From: Candidatus Syntrophopropionicum ammoniitolerans
GTDB lineage: Bacteria; Bacillota; Desulfotomaculia; Desulfotomaculales; Pelotomaculaceae
Direction of reading: 5' to 3'
NCBI GenBank assembly: GCA_013201395.1
Contig: JABMJD010000007.1
Span: forward strand, 1 to 64,000
DNA length: 64,000 nt
Position 1 is the stretch's first letter. Every line of letters starts with the position of its first letter. Positions 1 through 8,467 of this stretch are shown here, piece after piece. Made by a program: the position numbers and the translations under genes. The notes beneath the pieces were generated by a model. The model had not been told where the DNA came from, searched no databases, and saw nothing but the letters and a program-made list of their open reading frames with translations.

Positions 1-641
1 CTCGCATCGGTCACTTCGTTGAAGCCCGTATTTTAGAGGCACTGGAAGTAGATTGTATTGATGAGAGTGAAGTACTTACACCTGCCGATGAAAAGTTTCA
101 TATAGATAAAAGCTCCTTTAAAATTCCCTTTGTTTGTGGCGCCCGCAACCTGGGCGAGGCTCTCAGGCGCATTGGTGAAGGGGCGGCAATGATTAGGACC
201 AAAGGAGAGCCGGGTACCGGAAACGTAGTTGAGGCTGTAAGGCATATTAGAATGGTAATGGGAGAAATTAGGCGTATACAGAATATGCCGAAGGAAGAGC
301 TAATGTCTGTAGCCAAGGATATGGGTGCTCCATACGATCTCTTATTAGAGGTAGCGGAGTTAGGACGCCTACCGGTGCTTAATTTTGCTGCGGGGGGTAT
401 AGCTACACCTGCCGATGCAGCTTTAATGATGAGCCTTGGATGTGACGGTATCTTTGTTGGTTCCGGCATATTTAAATCACAGGATCCTACTACCAGAGCA
501 AGGGCTATTGTAAAAGCCACAGCTAACTATAGAGATCCGCAAATACTTGCAGAGATTTCCAGGAACCTGGGTGAGGCTATGCCCGGAATAGAAATACAAA
601 CTATTGCCCCAGAGGGCAGAATGCAAGACCGAGGTTGGTAA
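1..641 (+). CDS. pdxS: Pyridoxal 5'-phosphate synthase subunit PdxS (5' end outside window)
   Basis: This is the C-terminal two thirds of PdxS, the synthase half of the DXP-independent PLP pathway. It condenses ribose 5-phosphate, glyceraldehyde 3-phosphate and ammonia supplied by the glutaminase PdxT. The reading frame is open from base 3 and begins at the family sequence RIGHFVEA. The block [10 protein letters not shown] near base 190 holds the second active-site lysine of the family, and the phosphate-binding blocks [13 protein letters not shown] and GSGIF follow. The first Schiff-base lysine would lie just upstream of base 1. The usual partner pdxT does not follow: the next gene is an aminotransferase behind a T-box leader. 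Family assignment is very secure. Confidence 0.97.
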   Translation, partial: RIGHFVEARILEALEVDCIDESEVLTPADEKFHIDKSSFKIPFVCGARNLGEALRRIGEGAAMIRTKGEPGTGNVVEAVRHIRMVMGEIRRIQNMPKEELMSVAKDMGAPYDLLLEVAELGRLPVLNFAAGGIATPADAALMMSLGCDGIFVGSGIFKSQDPTTRARAIVKATANYRDPQILAEISRNLGEAMPGIEIQTIAPEGRMQDRGW

Positions 642-737
642 TTATTGGCCCTTGATCGTGGGCCAGCTGTATAAAGGCATGATTTTATTTTGCCAAAATC
701 ATAAATATTTCAAATAGTATGTATATATATTTCGCTC

Positions 738-766
738 TTGCAAATTATTGTCGAGTGTAGTAATAT
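738..766 (+). promoter_or_regulatory. Sigma-A type promoter of the aminotransferase-serA transcript
   Basis: TTGCAA at 738-743 and TAATAT at 761-766 are separated by exactly 17 bases. The predicted start near 773 lies just before the T-box leader, where a leader transcript should begin. Confidence 0.55.
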
Positions 767-774
767 TTTAAACA

Positions 775-1052
775 TATTTGATTAGACATACTGTACTAAC
801 CCGGTGAAGGGGTAAAGTAGCTCAACGGAATTTACAGAGAGCCGGTGGTGGCTGTGAACCGGTAATTTCGATGAGATGAAAAGGCTCCCCCGAGGGGGTT
901 CGCTGAAAAAAGCAGTAGGCGGACACGGGTTGTTCCCGTTATCAAATGCTCGAGAGGACCGGATAGTATCCGATCAACAAGGGTGGCACCGCGGGAGATA
1001 AACCTCTCGTCCCTGTAAAATTTACAGAGACGGGGGGTTTAATTGATTCCAG
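775..1052 (+). promoter_or_regulatory. T-box leader, probably tRNA-Ser responsive
   Basis: A T-box riboswitch senses uncharged tRNA and controls transcription read-through. The diagnostic T-box AAGGGTGGCACCGCG lies at 979-993. Stem I elements are visible upstream: AAGTA near 815, AGAGAGC near 836 and a GCTGTGAAC apical segment. A terminator helix follows at about 1002-1041, where CCTCTCGTCCCTGTAAA pairs with TTTACAGAGACGGGGGG using G-U pairs. The specifier codon is not certain by eye. The only serine-type triplet in the right stretch is TCG at 868-870. The downstream serine-synthesis genes make tRNA-Ser the likely effector. Confidence 0.88.
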
Positions 1053-1090
1053 GCAGATTCTTCATTTTGTTGAAAGGGGATATTTAAAAA

Positions 1091-2236
1091 ATGCAGGACA
1101 AACAATATTTAATGGTACCAGGCCCAACGCCTATTCCTCCGGCGGTAACAGCAGCTATATCAATGCCGATCATCGGTCACCGGACGGAAAATTTTGCTAA
1201 TATGTATGAACAAATAGTAAAAAAACTACAAAGGGTTTTTCAGACTCAAAACGACCTTTTTGTATTCACAAATACAGGTACAGGCGCCTTGGAAACGGCT
1301 GTGGCTAATACAATAAGCCCTGGGGACAAGGTTCTGGCCTTGATTACGGGTAACTTTGGTGAACGTTTTACTAAAATTGCCAAGGCTTATGGCGCTGATG
1401 TAATAGAAGTGAATTTTGGCTACGGTAATGATGTAGACTTGGATGTGGTCAGGGAAGAACTGAAAAAAAATCCAGACATTAAGGTTGTTCTCGCTACCCA
1501 AAACGAAACATCTACCGGTGTTTGTAATGATATTGAGGGTATTGGTGCCCTGGTGGCAAAAACCCCGGCGCTATTCCTGGTAGACGGCGTCAGTGGTGTG
1601 GGAGGCATAGAAATAAGGGTAGATGAGTGGGGTGTTGACATGCTCTGCACGGCTTCCCAGAAGGCATTAATGCTACCACCTGGACTTTCCATGGTCAGTG
1701 TTAGCGAAAAGGCCTGGCAAATTGTGCATAAGAATAACTCTCCTCGGTTTTATTTTAGTCTACCAGCTTTCAAAAAGGCCTATGATAAATGGAATACAGC
1801 CTATACGCCCTCTGTGTCATTATTCTATGGACTTAATACATCACTGGACATGATGCTGGCCGAGGGTTTGGACAATGTTTATGAGCGCCATGCTCTTTTG
1901 GCCCGGGCTACCAGAGCAGCCGTGAGGGCGTTGGGGTTGAAACCCCTGGCGGCGGATCATTGTGCCTCTAATGTATTAACCGGTGTTTGGGGCCCGGAAA
2001 ATATTGGTGCAGATGCATTACGCAAGATTATTAAGGATAATTATGGAGTGACCTTTGCCGGGGGGCAAGGACCAATCAAGGGTAGAATTTTCCGTATCGC
2101 TCACATGGGATTTTGCGACAAAATGGATATCATGATTGCAGTTAGTGCCCTTGAAATGGGCCTGGCGCAGGCCGGCTGTTCTTTGGAGCTGGGAGCCGGC
2201 GTGAAGGCAGCCCAAGAAGTATTTTTAGGGAGGTAA
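1091..2236 (+). CDS. Class V PLP-dependent aminotransferase (serine/alanine-glyoxylate type)
   Basis: A 381-residue fold-type I aminotransferase of the alanine-glyoxylate / serine-pyruvate family. The N-terminal block MVPGPTPIPPAV and the PLP-lysine block TASQKALMLPPG (Lys about 191) are typical. A ribosome site GAAAGGGG precedes the ATG. It lies 5 bp before serA and under the same T-box, so it probably supplies the transamination step of serine synthesis from (phospho)hydroxypyruvate, or interconverts serine and glyoxylate/alanine. Which substrate it uses cannot be read from sequence. No classical serC or serB follows, which fits this enzyme standing in for SerC; that is inference. Confidence 0.85.
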   Translation: MQDKQYLMVPGPTPIPPAVTAAISMPIIGHRTENFANMYEQIVKKLQRVFQTQNDLFVFTNTGTGALETAVANTISPGDKVLALITGNFGERFTKIAKAYGADVIEVNFGYGNDVDLDVVREELKKNPDIKVVLATQNETSTGVCNDIEGIGALVAKTPALFLVDGVSGVGGIEIRVDEWGVDMLCTASQKALMLPPGLSMVSVSEKAWQIVHKNNSPRFYFSLPAFKKAYDKWNTAYTPSVSLFYGLNTSLDMMLAEGLDNVYERHALLARATRAAVRALGLKPLAADHCASNVLTGVWGPENIGADALRKIIKDNYGVTFAGGQGPIKGRIFRIAHMGFCDKMDIMIAVSALEMGLAQAGCSLELGAGVKAAQEVFLGR

Positions 2237-2241
2237 TACTG

Positions 2242-3822
2242 ATGAAGGTACTTGTTCTAGATAATGTTGAAGAAAAAGGCCTGCAAGCCCTACGGCGGGA
2301 AACTGATATAGAAACTGATACCAGAAATAAAATGACTGAAGAAGAACTTGTGAAGATAATTGGTGACTATGATGGGATGATAGTACGTAGCGCCACCAAG
2401 GTAACCGCCGAGGTATTGGAACATGCGACAAAAATGAAGGTAATTGGCCGCGCCGGGGTAGGTGTAGACAATATAGATGTTGCTGCTGCTACAGCCAGGG
2501 GAATTCTTGTGGTTAATGCGCCCGGGGGTAATACGATAGCAGTGGCCGAACTAACCATGGCTATGATGCAGTCCTTGGCCCGCAATATCCCCCAGGCCAA
2601 TGCCAGCCTGCGCCAGGGTAAATGGGATAAAAAAGCGTATAAAGGTGTTGAACTGAGGGATAAAGTCCTTGGTGTAATTGGTCTGGGACGGATTGGTTCA
2701 GCAGTGACTAAAAGAGCACAAGGTATGGAAATGCGGGTTGTGGCTTATGACCCCTATATTACAGAGGAAAAGGCAGAAATGCAGGGTGTCGAACTGATTT
2801 CTTTAGAAGAACTATTTAAAATTGCCGATTTTATCACTGTACACTTGCCTTTAACCAAGGAATCTAAAAATTTGCTTAATAAGGAAGCTTTCGATATGAT
2901 GAAGCCGGGGGTGCGGATTGTAAACTGCGCCCGTGGCGGTGTGATAGATGAAGCTGCCTTGTATGATGCCATGAAGTCCGGCCGGGTAGCTGGGGCAGCC
3001 ATGGATGTTTTTGAAAAAGAGCCCAACACCGATAGTTCTCTTTTTGAATTAGATAATTTTATAGCTACACCTCATCTAGGTGCATCAACCCAGGAAGCAC
3101 AGCTGTGTGTGGCAGTTGATGTTGCCGAGGAGGTAGTATCGGCTTTGCGCGGTGATTTTGTTAAAAACACAGTAAATATTCCTTCCCTCAGTCCGAAGGT
3201 TATGGCTGTGGTCAAACCATATCTGTCACTGGCAGAAAAAATGGGTAAGTTTACCTCCCAGTTGATCAACGGGCGGGTGAATAAAATAGAAATTACTTAT
3301 AGCGGTGATCTGGCCAACCAGGAGGTAGCCCCTATAACCACCGCCCTGCTAAAGGGGTTTTTAGATATTATTCTACAGGAAATGGTTAACTATGTAAACG
3401 CACCGCTTTTGACAAGAAACAGAGGTATCACTGTTGTCCAGAAACAAGCTGATAAAGAAGGGGACTATGCCAATCTGATATCGGTTCAGGTAATCTCAGA
3501 CCAGGATGATATATCGGTTGAAGGTACTATTTTCAGTGGCCATGATCCCCGTATCGTTTCTATTAATGGATATCATGTGGACGCTGCCCCTGAAGGACAT
3601 ATACTTTATGTGCCACATATTGATAAGCCACGGATTATTGGGCCGGTGGGTAACCTTATCGGCACCCATAACATAAATATTTCATCGATGCAGGTGGGGC
3701 GCAAGGTAGTTGGCGGGAAAGCCGTGATGCTGTTAAGTGTTGACTGTCTCGTACCTGATGATACGCTGGCGGAGATTGCCGAAATTGATGGGGTCCTGGG
3801 TGTCAAAATCGTTAGTATATAA
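2242..3822 (+). CDS. serA: D-3-phosphoglycerate dehydrogenase
   Basis: First enzyme of serine synthesis: it oxidises 3-phosphoglycerate with NAD to 3-phosphohydroxypyruvate in the cytoplasm. At 526 residues it is the long form: substrate and NAD-binding domains (GLGRIGS near residue 147, NCARGGVIDE, catalytic His near 278 in ATPHLGAST), an intervening allosteric (ASB) domain, and a C-terminal ACT domain (IIGPVGNLIGTHNINISSMQVGR) that in relatives binds serine. It is co-transcribed with the aminotransferase (gap 5 bp, RBS GGGAGG inside that gene's end). The T-box adds transcription control by serine charging. Confidence 0.96.
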   Translation: MKVLVLDNVEEKGLQALRRETDIETDTRNKMTEEELVKIIGDYDGMIVRSATKVTAEVLEHATKMKVIGRAGVGVDNIDVAAATARGILVVNAPGGNTIAVAELTMAMMQSLARNIPQANASLRQGKWDKKAYKGVELRDKVLGVIGLGRIGSAVTKRAQGMEMRVVAYDPYITEEKAEMQGVELISLEELFKIADFITVHLPLTKESKNLLNKEAFDMMKPGVRIVNCARGGVIDEAALYDAMKSGRVAGAAMDVFEKEPNTDSSLFELDNFIATPHLGASTQEAQLCVAVDVAEEVVSALRGDFVKNTVNIPSLSPKVMAVVKPYLSLAEKMGKFTSQLINGRVNKIEITYSGDLANQEVAPITTALLKGFLDIILQEMVNYVNAPLLTRNRGITVVQKQADKEGDYANLISVQVISDQDDISVEGTIFSGHDPRIVSINGYHVDAAPEGHILYVPHIDKPRIIGPVGNLIGTHNINISSMQVGRKVVGGKAVMLLSVDCLVPDDTLAEIAEIDGVLGVKIVSI

Positions 3823-3836
3823 AAAAGGGGTGGGAT

Positions 3837-3956
3837 AATCTGCTCCAATGGGGGTTCCATCAGAGTAGGGTGTCCCTATTCCATATTTTACAAATATGTA
3901 TCTATGTAGTATAATAAGTAGGTCGTGTTATCGTTAACTTCCAATGGGGGCAGATT
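3837..3956 (+). promoter_or_regulatory. serS upstream region: promoter and repeated CCAATGGGGG box
   Basis: TTTACA at 3887-3892 and TATAAT at 3910-3915 (17-base spacer) form a good sigma-A promoter just before serS, so serS need not rely on the T-box transcript. The decamer CCAATGGGGG occurs at 3845-3854 and again at 3941-3950. The flanking AATCTGC (3837) and GCAGATT (3950) are complementary, so the two copies could close a loop in a read-through transcript. The function of the repeat is unknown. Confidence 0.5.
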
Positions 3957-3958
3957 AA

Positions 3959-5227
3959 ATGCTTGATTTGAAATTTGTACGTGGTAACCCGCAGAAGGTG
4001 CAGGATGTCCTTACCAGCCGCGGGATAAAATATTCGCTTAAGGATTTTATCCGGCTCGATGAACAGCGTCGTGAAAAACTTTTTAATGTTGAGCAGATGA
4101 AAAATCGGCGCAATGTTGTTTCAGAGGAGATTGGGCGGTTGAAGAAGGCCGGCAAAGATGTGCCGGATATGGTTATGGAAATGCGTGATCTTTCCAGATC
4201 AATCAAGGAAAAAGATGAGGAAATCAAAAATGTGGAAGGCAGGTTACAAGAAATCCTGCTGGATATTCCAAATATACCGCATGAGTCAGTACCTGTAGGA
4301 AAGGATGCTGCTGATAACACGGTTGTGCGCAAGTGGGGGAAGCAGAGGAATTTTGGTTTTACCCCCCGGCCTCACTGGGAGATTGGAGAAAATCTAGATA
4401 TACTCGATTTTGAGCGTGGTGGCAAGGTCACCGGGACGAGGTTCTGTTTTTATAAAGGACTCGGTGCCAGGCTTGAACGGGCGCTAATTAGCTTTATGTT
4501 GGATTTGCACACCGGTGAACATGGTTACACAGAAATATTTCCGCCTTTTATGGTTAACCGCCAAAGCATGATTGGCACCGGGCAGCTGCCCAAATTTGCT
4601 GAAGATATGTTTAAAATAGAAGGAACGGAATATTATCTTATACCCACAGCTGAGGTACCGGTAACCAATTTATATGGCAATGAGATACTGGATGGTGGTA
4701 AACTGCCCATTTCACATTGTGCTTATAGCGCCTGTTTTAGGGCTGAAGCAGGTGCTGCCGGTCGTGATACCAGGGGCTTAATCCGCCTACACCAGTTTAA
4801 TAAGGTAGAATTGGTCAAGTTCTGCAAACCAGGTGAGGCATACGATGAGTTAGAAAAACTTACGGGGCATGCAGAAAAGGTGCTCCAGCTTCTAGGTCTA
4901 GCCTATCAGGTTGTGGTTTTGTGTACAGGTGATCTGGGCTTCTCGGCAGCAAAAACATATGATCTCGAGGTATGGCTGCCCAGTTACAGTGATTATAAGG
5001 AGATTTCTTCATGCAGTAATTTTGGTGACTTTCAGGCCCGGCGGGCAGGCATCAGATACAGAAATAATAAAGGCAAAGCTGAACTGGTTCACACCCTAAA
5101 TGGTTCCGGGTTGGCTATTGGCCGGACGGTAGCCGCAATTATAGAAAACTACCAGGAGGCCGACGGGACGATAATTATACCGGAGGTGTTGCGGCCATAT
5201 ATGGGTGGGCTAGACAAGATCAGTTGA
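3959..5227 (+). CDS. serS: Serine--tRNA ligase
   Basis: Class II aminoacyl-tRNA synthetase that charges tRNA-Ser. At 422 residues it has the normal bacterial length. The N-terminal 100 residues are a charged long coiled-coil arm (tRNA-binding). The catalytic core follows with motif 2 ([26 protein letters not shown]) and motif 3 ([18 protein letters not shown]). It starts with ATG at 3959 behind a GGGGGCAG ribosome site. Two tRNA-Ser genes follow within 400 bp, so the enzyme and its substrates are clustered here. Confidence 0.97.
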   Translation: MLDLKFVRGNPQKVQDVLTSRGIKYSLKDFIRLDEQRREKLFNVEQMKNRRNVVSEEIGRLKKAGKDVPDMVMEMRDLSRSIKEKDEEIKNVEGRLQEILLDIPNIPHESVPVGKDAADNTVVRKWGKQRNFGFTPRPHWEIGENLDILDFERGGKVTGTRFCFYKGLGARLERALISFMLDLHTGEHGYTEIFPPFMVNRQSMIGTGQLPKFAEDMFKIEGTEYYLIPTAEVPVTNLYGNEILDGGKLPISHCAYSACFRAEAGAAGRDTRGLIRLHQFNKVELVKFCKPGEAYDELEKLTGHAEKVLQLLGLAYQVVVLCTGDLGFSAAKTYDLEVWLPSYSDYKEISSCSNFGDFQARRAGIRYRNNKGKAELVHTLNGSGLAIGRTVAAIIENYQEADGTIIIPEVLRPYMGGLDKIS

Positions 5228-5263
5228 CCTGGAAAACAGCTTGAATGGTTTTTGATCGGTTTA

Positions 5264-5292
5264 TTGACACTGTATTTGTTCTATGTTAGACT
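5264..5292 (+). promoter_or_regulatory. Promoter of the tRNA-Ser pair
   Basis: TTGACA at 5264-5269 and TAGACT at 5287-5292 have a 17-base spacer and lie about 60 bases before the first tRNA-Ser. Confidence 0.55.
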
Positions 5293-5350
5293 TTATAATG
5301 CGTTATATATAAACCTGGCTGATGACATTTGACGGTAGGCGGGCAAAGCT

Positions 5351-5440
5351 GGAGGGGTGTCCGAGCGGTTGAAGGAGGCGGTCTTGAAAACCGTTGGTCC
5401 TTGACGGGTCCCGTGGGTTCGAATCCCACCCCCTCCGCCA
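5351..5440 (+). tRNA. tRNA-Ser (anticodon UGA)
   Basis: A class II tRNA of 90 bases with a long variable arm. The acceptor GGAGGGG pairs with CCCCTCC before GCCA, so CCA is encoded. The anticodon loop CTTGAAA is closed by GCGGT/ACCGT and reads TGA, decoding UCA (and by wobble other UCN). The T-arm TTCGAAT is present. Confidence 0.97.
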
Positions 5441-5498
5441 ACGCATTGTGATTACTAAAATTTGAAATATAAAATTAAAAAATTTGCATACCAGTAGT

Positions 5499-5592
5499 GG
5501 AGAGTTGGCCGAGTAGGTTGAAGGCGCTCGCCTGCTAAGCGAGTATACGGGCAAAACCTGTATCGAGGGTTCGAATCCCTCACTCTCCGCCA
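5499..5592 (+). tRNA. tRNA-Ser (anticodon GCU)
   Basis: A class II tRNA of 94 bases with encoded CCA. The acceptor GGAGAGT pairs with ACTCTCC. The stem CTCGC/GCGAG encloses the loop CTGCTAA with anticodon GCT, decoding AGC and AGU. It follows the UGA isoacceptor by 58 bases, probably in one transcript. Confidence 0.97.
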
Positions 5593-5599
5593 GAAAAAA

Positions 5600-5641
5600 C
5601 GACTCAATCCGAGAAAAAAACGGGTTGGGTCTTTTTTTTTA
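5600..5641 (+). terminator. Rho-independent terminator after tRNA-Ser pair
   Basis: GACTCAATCCG and CGGGTTGGGTC form a stem around an A-rich loop (with G-U pairs), followed by a run of nine T. From here to 5819 I see nothing else but AT-rich leader sequence. Confidence 0.85.
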
Positions 5642-5819
5642 CCAAATATAACTTTTTTGTAACAATTCTTAAGTTTTCTGTAAAGCAATCAGGCAAAAAA
5701 ATTGGTATTGTGTAGAAAAAGGTCATATTCCACTAGTAAAAAGATGTTATGAGATGATATTTTAAAATTGTGTCGAAATGTAATAGTAAACAAACGGCAC
5801 TGGATGAAAGGTTTAGGCC

Positions 5820-7727
5820 ATGAAGCAGCACGAATGTAGTTCACAAAATGCCAGACGTTATATGCCGGGATTGGATGGGCTCAGGGCCCTGGCAGTAATA
5901 GCTGTAATTGCCTATCATCAGGATCTATCCTGGGCTCAAGGGGGACTTCTGGGAGTATGCCTTTTTTTTGTACTATCAGGCTATCTAATTACAGATATTC
6001 TGGTAGCCCAATGGAAGTCTAAAGGGATAATAAATTTAAAGGATTTTTGGTTGGGGCGGGCCCGGCGCTTGTTGCCTGCCCTATTCGCCATGCTGATAGC
6101 AGTTATAGTCTGGTTTTTTTTGTTTGATCCGGCGCAGTTGTCTACCCTATGGGGTGATGTACTGGCCGCAGTATTTTATTCCAATAACTGGTGGCAAATT
6201 TTTCAAGAGGGTTCTTACTTTGCCAGCTTTGGACCCCCTGACCCTCTAATACATTTGTGGTCCTTGTCTGTGGAGGAACAGTTTTATTTAGTTTGGCCTT
6301 TATTGTTGGGACTGGGTTTATGCTTTATTCCACAGCGGGGTCGGTTGGTGGGTTTAATAGCAATACTGGCTATGATCTCAGCTGTGGCAATGGCTGTTGT
6401 TTACACACCCGGTCTGGATCCCACCAGAGTTTATTACGGTACAGACACACGCGCTTTTTCTTTGCTTATTGGTGCCATACTGGCCTTTATATGGCCCAGT
6501 CGTCGGCTGCCTGCAAATTTGACCCCTGGAGGACGGATAAGACTGGATGTCGTCGGTGGGGCCGCACTTTTACTTGTATTATGGATGATTTGCCGGAGCA
6601 ATCATTATCAGTCATTCTTGTATTACGGTGGTCTTTTACTCTTCTCTATCGCTGCTGCTGTTGTAGTAGCCGTGCTGGCCCACCCGGCCAGCAGGTTAGG
6701 CCGTGTTTTTGGTTTCAAACCCTTGCGTTTTTTAGGGGTTTGTTCTTATGGCATCTATCTCTGGCATTATCCTGTTATTGCCCTGACCAGCCCTGCTGTC
6801 AATACCAATGGGGTAGATATTCGGTTGACGCTGGGACAAATAGTCTTGACCATTTCCCTGGCAATATTCTCCTGGTACTTCATTGAGGCGCCTATTCGGC
6901 ATGGGTACTGGAAAAGATTTTTTCCCAGCCGTTTATGCCATTTTAAGGGGCAGCAAGGATCAGTGGCGGTTTCTGCCAGGGGTACCTTATCAGTGTTTTT
7001 GAGTGTGCTGATTCTCCTGGTGTGCGGGTGCACGATGGTCGGCCACATAAAACAAACAAGCGTGGAGGTTAAGGTTGCCGTTGCCGATGAACTAGAACAA
7101 ACTGTATCTTTAGAAACGATAGCACAGGGCAATGAAGAAAATGGTAACAGGGAAAACCCCAACACCGTTGAAGTGATAAATGAAAATGAACATGATGAAA
7201 ATGGAAAGGTGCCCACTAATGAGCAGGTGGGCCTGGAGATAGACAAAGAGACACCATGTAATGGTAAATGTGTTACGGCTATCGGCGATTCAGTAATGAT
7301 CAATGTGGGAGTCGAGTTAAAGAAAATTTATCCCAATATTGTAATTGATGCGGAACTGGGCCGGCAAATGTTTCAGGCGCCTCAAGTAATAGAAAATCTT
7401 AGGGAACAGGATGCTCTTGGCCAGACTGTTGTCATCGCTCTGGGATCAAATGGGACAATTACTGAGGGCCAGTTTGCGGATATATTAAATTTGCTTGGGC
7501 CTGAAAGACAGGTGGTTCTGGTTAATACCCGTGTCCCAAAGCCATGGGAAGGTGTTGTTAATCAGATCCTGGCTGAGGTTGCTGCTGCTGATCCGCAAAT
7601 AAAACTGGTGGATTGGTATGCAGCCAGCAGCGGCCATGATGAGTATTTTTACCCCGATGGGGTTCATCTCCGGCCGGAAGGTATTGAAGCCTATACCACG
7701 CTACTCACAGGCGCCATTTCTCAATAA
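5820..7727 (+). CDS. Membrane acyltransferase with C-terminal SGNH domain (OatA/OafA type)
   Basis: A 635-residue integral membrane protein of the acyltransferase-3 family fused to an extracytoplasmic SGNH esterase-like domain. This architecture is known from peptidoglycan O-acetyltransferase OatA and related O-antigen acylases. The N-terminal family block GLDGLRALAVIAVIAYH and the motif LSVEEQFYLVWPLLL are clear, with about ten hydrophobic segments up to residue 370. After a low-complexity acidic Asn/Glu linker (about 430-475) come the SGNH blocks AIGDSVM, ALGSNG and DGVHLRPEGIEAY. It probably transfers acetyl groups to a cell-wall or surface glycan. It starts the operon that continues with a two-component system 26 bp downstream. 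The acceptor is not predictable. Confidence 0.9.
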   Translation: MKQHECSSQNARRYMPGLDGLRALAVIAVIAYHQDLSWAQGGLLGVCLFFVLSGYLITDILVAQWKSKGIINLKDFWLGRARRLLPALFAMLIAVIVWFFLFDPAQLSTLWGDVLAAVFYSNNWWQIFQEGSYFASFGPPDPLIHLWSLSVEEQFYLVWPLLLGLGLCFIPQRGRLVGLIAILAMISAVAMAVVYTPGLDPTRVYYGTDTRAFSLLIGAILAFIWPSRRLPANLTPGGRIRLDVVGGAALLLVLWMICRSNHYQSFLYYGGLLLFSIAAAVVVAVLAHPASRLGRVFGFKPLRFLGVCSYGIYLWHYPVIALTSPAVNTNGVDIRLTLGQIVLTISLAIFSWYFIEAPIRHGYWKRFFPSRLCHFKGQQGSVAVSARGTLSVFLSVLILLVCGCTMVGHIKQTSVEVKVAVADELEQTVSLETIAQGNEENGNRENPNTVEVINENEHDENGKVPTNEQVGLEIDKETPCNGKCVTAIGDSVMINVGVELKKIYPNIVIDAELGRQMFQAPQVIENLREQDALGQTVVIALGSNGTITEGQFADILNLLGPERQVVLVNTRVPKPWEGVVNQILAEVAAADPQIKLVDWYAASSGHDEYFYPDGVHLRPEGIEAYTTLLTGAISQ

Positions 7728-7753
7728 TTTAAACCTTGATTTGAGGTAGTTAG

Positions 7754-8467
7754 ATGGTTGACATAAAAGATAGGATACTAGTTGTCGAAGATGAGGAGTC
7801 GATTAGACGTTTTATCATTCTTAACCTTAGCGCGGCCGGGTATGAGGTAGAAGGGGTGGGAAGCGGGGAGGAAGCTCTTTCTATGCTGAAAGGTTTTCAG
7901 CCCGATGTTGTTGTATTGGACTTGATGCTGCCCGGGATTAGCGGCTATGAAGTCTGCCGGCAAACTCGTGAAATAATGCCTGATACATTTGTGATCATGT
8001 TAACGGCAAAGGGGCAGGACACAGACAAAATACTGGGCCTTGAGCTGGGCGCAGATGATTATCTGGTCAAACCATTTAACCCCTTTGAGCTAATAGCACG
8101 AATCAAGGCCATGCTCAGGCGACGGACCTATTTTAAGGTGAAAGGAAAGATCTTGCAAAGTGGTTGCCTACGTCTGGACCTGGTGGCCCATAAATTTTTA
8201 AAAAAGGGTGTAGAAATTGAATTAACACCAACTGAATTTGCTCTTTTGAAATTATTTTTGGAGAACCAGGGTCGGGCACTAAAACGAAATGAAATACTGA
8301 ATGCTGTTTGGGGAGAGAACTATTTCGGGGATACGAAAACTCTGGATGTACATATTAGAAGACTACGGGAAAAAATTGAAGACAATCCTTCCGCACCTGA
8401 ATATATAAAAACAGTATGGGGTTCCGGGTACCGGTTGCAGGCAGTTTCAGATCGGAGTGTCCCATGA
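7754..8467 (+). CDS. Response regulator, OmpR/PhoB family
   Basis: A 237-residue DNA-binding response regulator. The receiver domain (residues 1-120) has the acidic pocket VVEDEES, phosphoacceptor Asp56 in VVVLDLMLPG, and a K in YLVKPFNPFEL. The winged helix (about 135-232) contains LTPTEFALLKLFLENQGRALKRNEIL and the recognition region TLDVHIRRLREKIE. A GAGGTAG ribosome site precedes the ATG. It overlaps the kinase gene by four bases (ATGA), so the two are translationally coupled and form a cognate pair. Target genes may include the upstream acyltransferase and downstream lipoprotein; that is inference. Confidence 0.95.
   Translation: MVDIKDRILVVEDEESIRRFIILNLSAAGYEVEGVGSGEEALSMLKGFQPDVVVLDLMLPGISGYEVCRQTREIMPDTFVIMLTAKGQDTDKILGLELGADDYLVKPFNPFELIARIKAMLRRRTYFKVKGKILQSGCLRLDLVAHKFLKKGVEIELTPTEFALLKLFLENQGRALKRNEILNAVWGENYFGDTKTLDVHIRRLREKIEDNPSAPEYIKTVWGSGYRLQAVSDRSVP

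Noticed and set aside
5303..5688. Minus-strand ORFs across the two tRNA-Ser genes
   Set aside because: They are antisense to tRNAs and give the well-known false peptides such as RVRDSNPRYR and RGWDSNPR.
6257..6886. 209-codon plus-strand ORF inside the acyltransferase gene
   Set aside because: Alternate frame of a convincing membrane protein gene; no ribosome site or domain.
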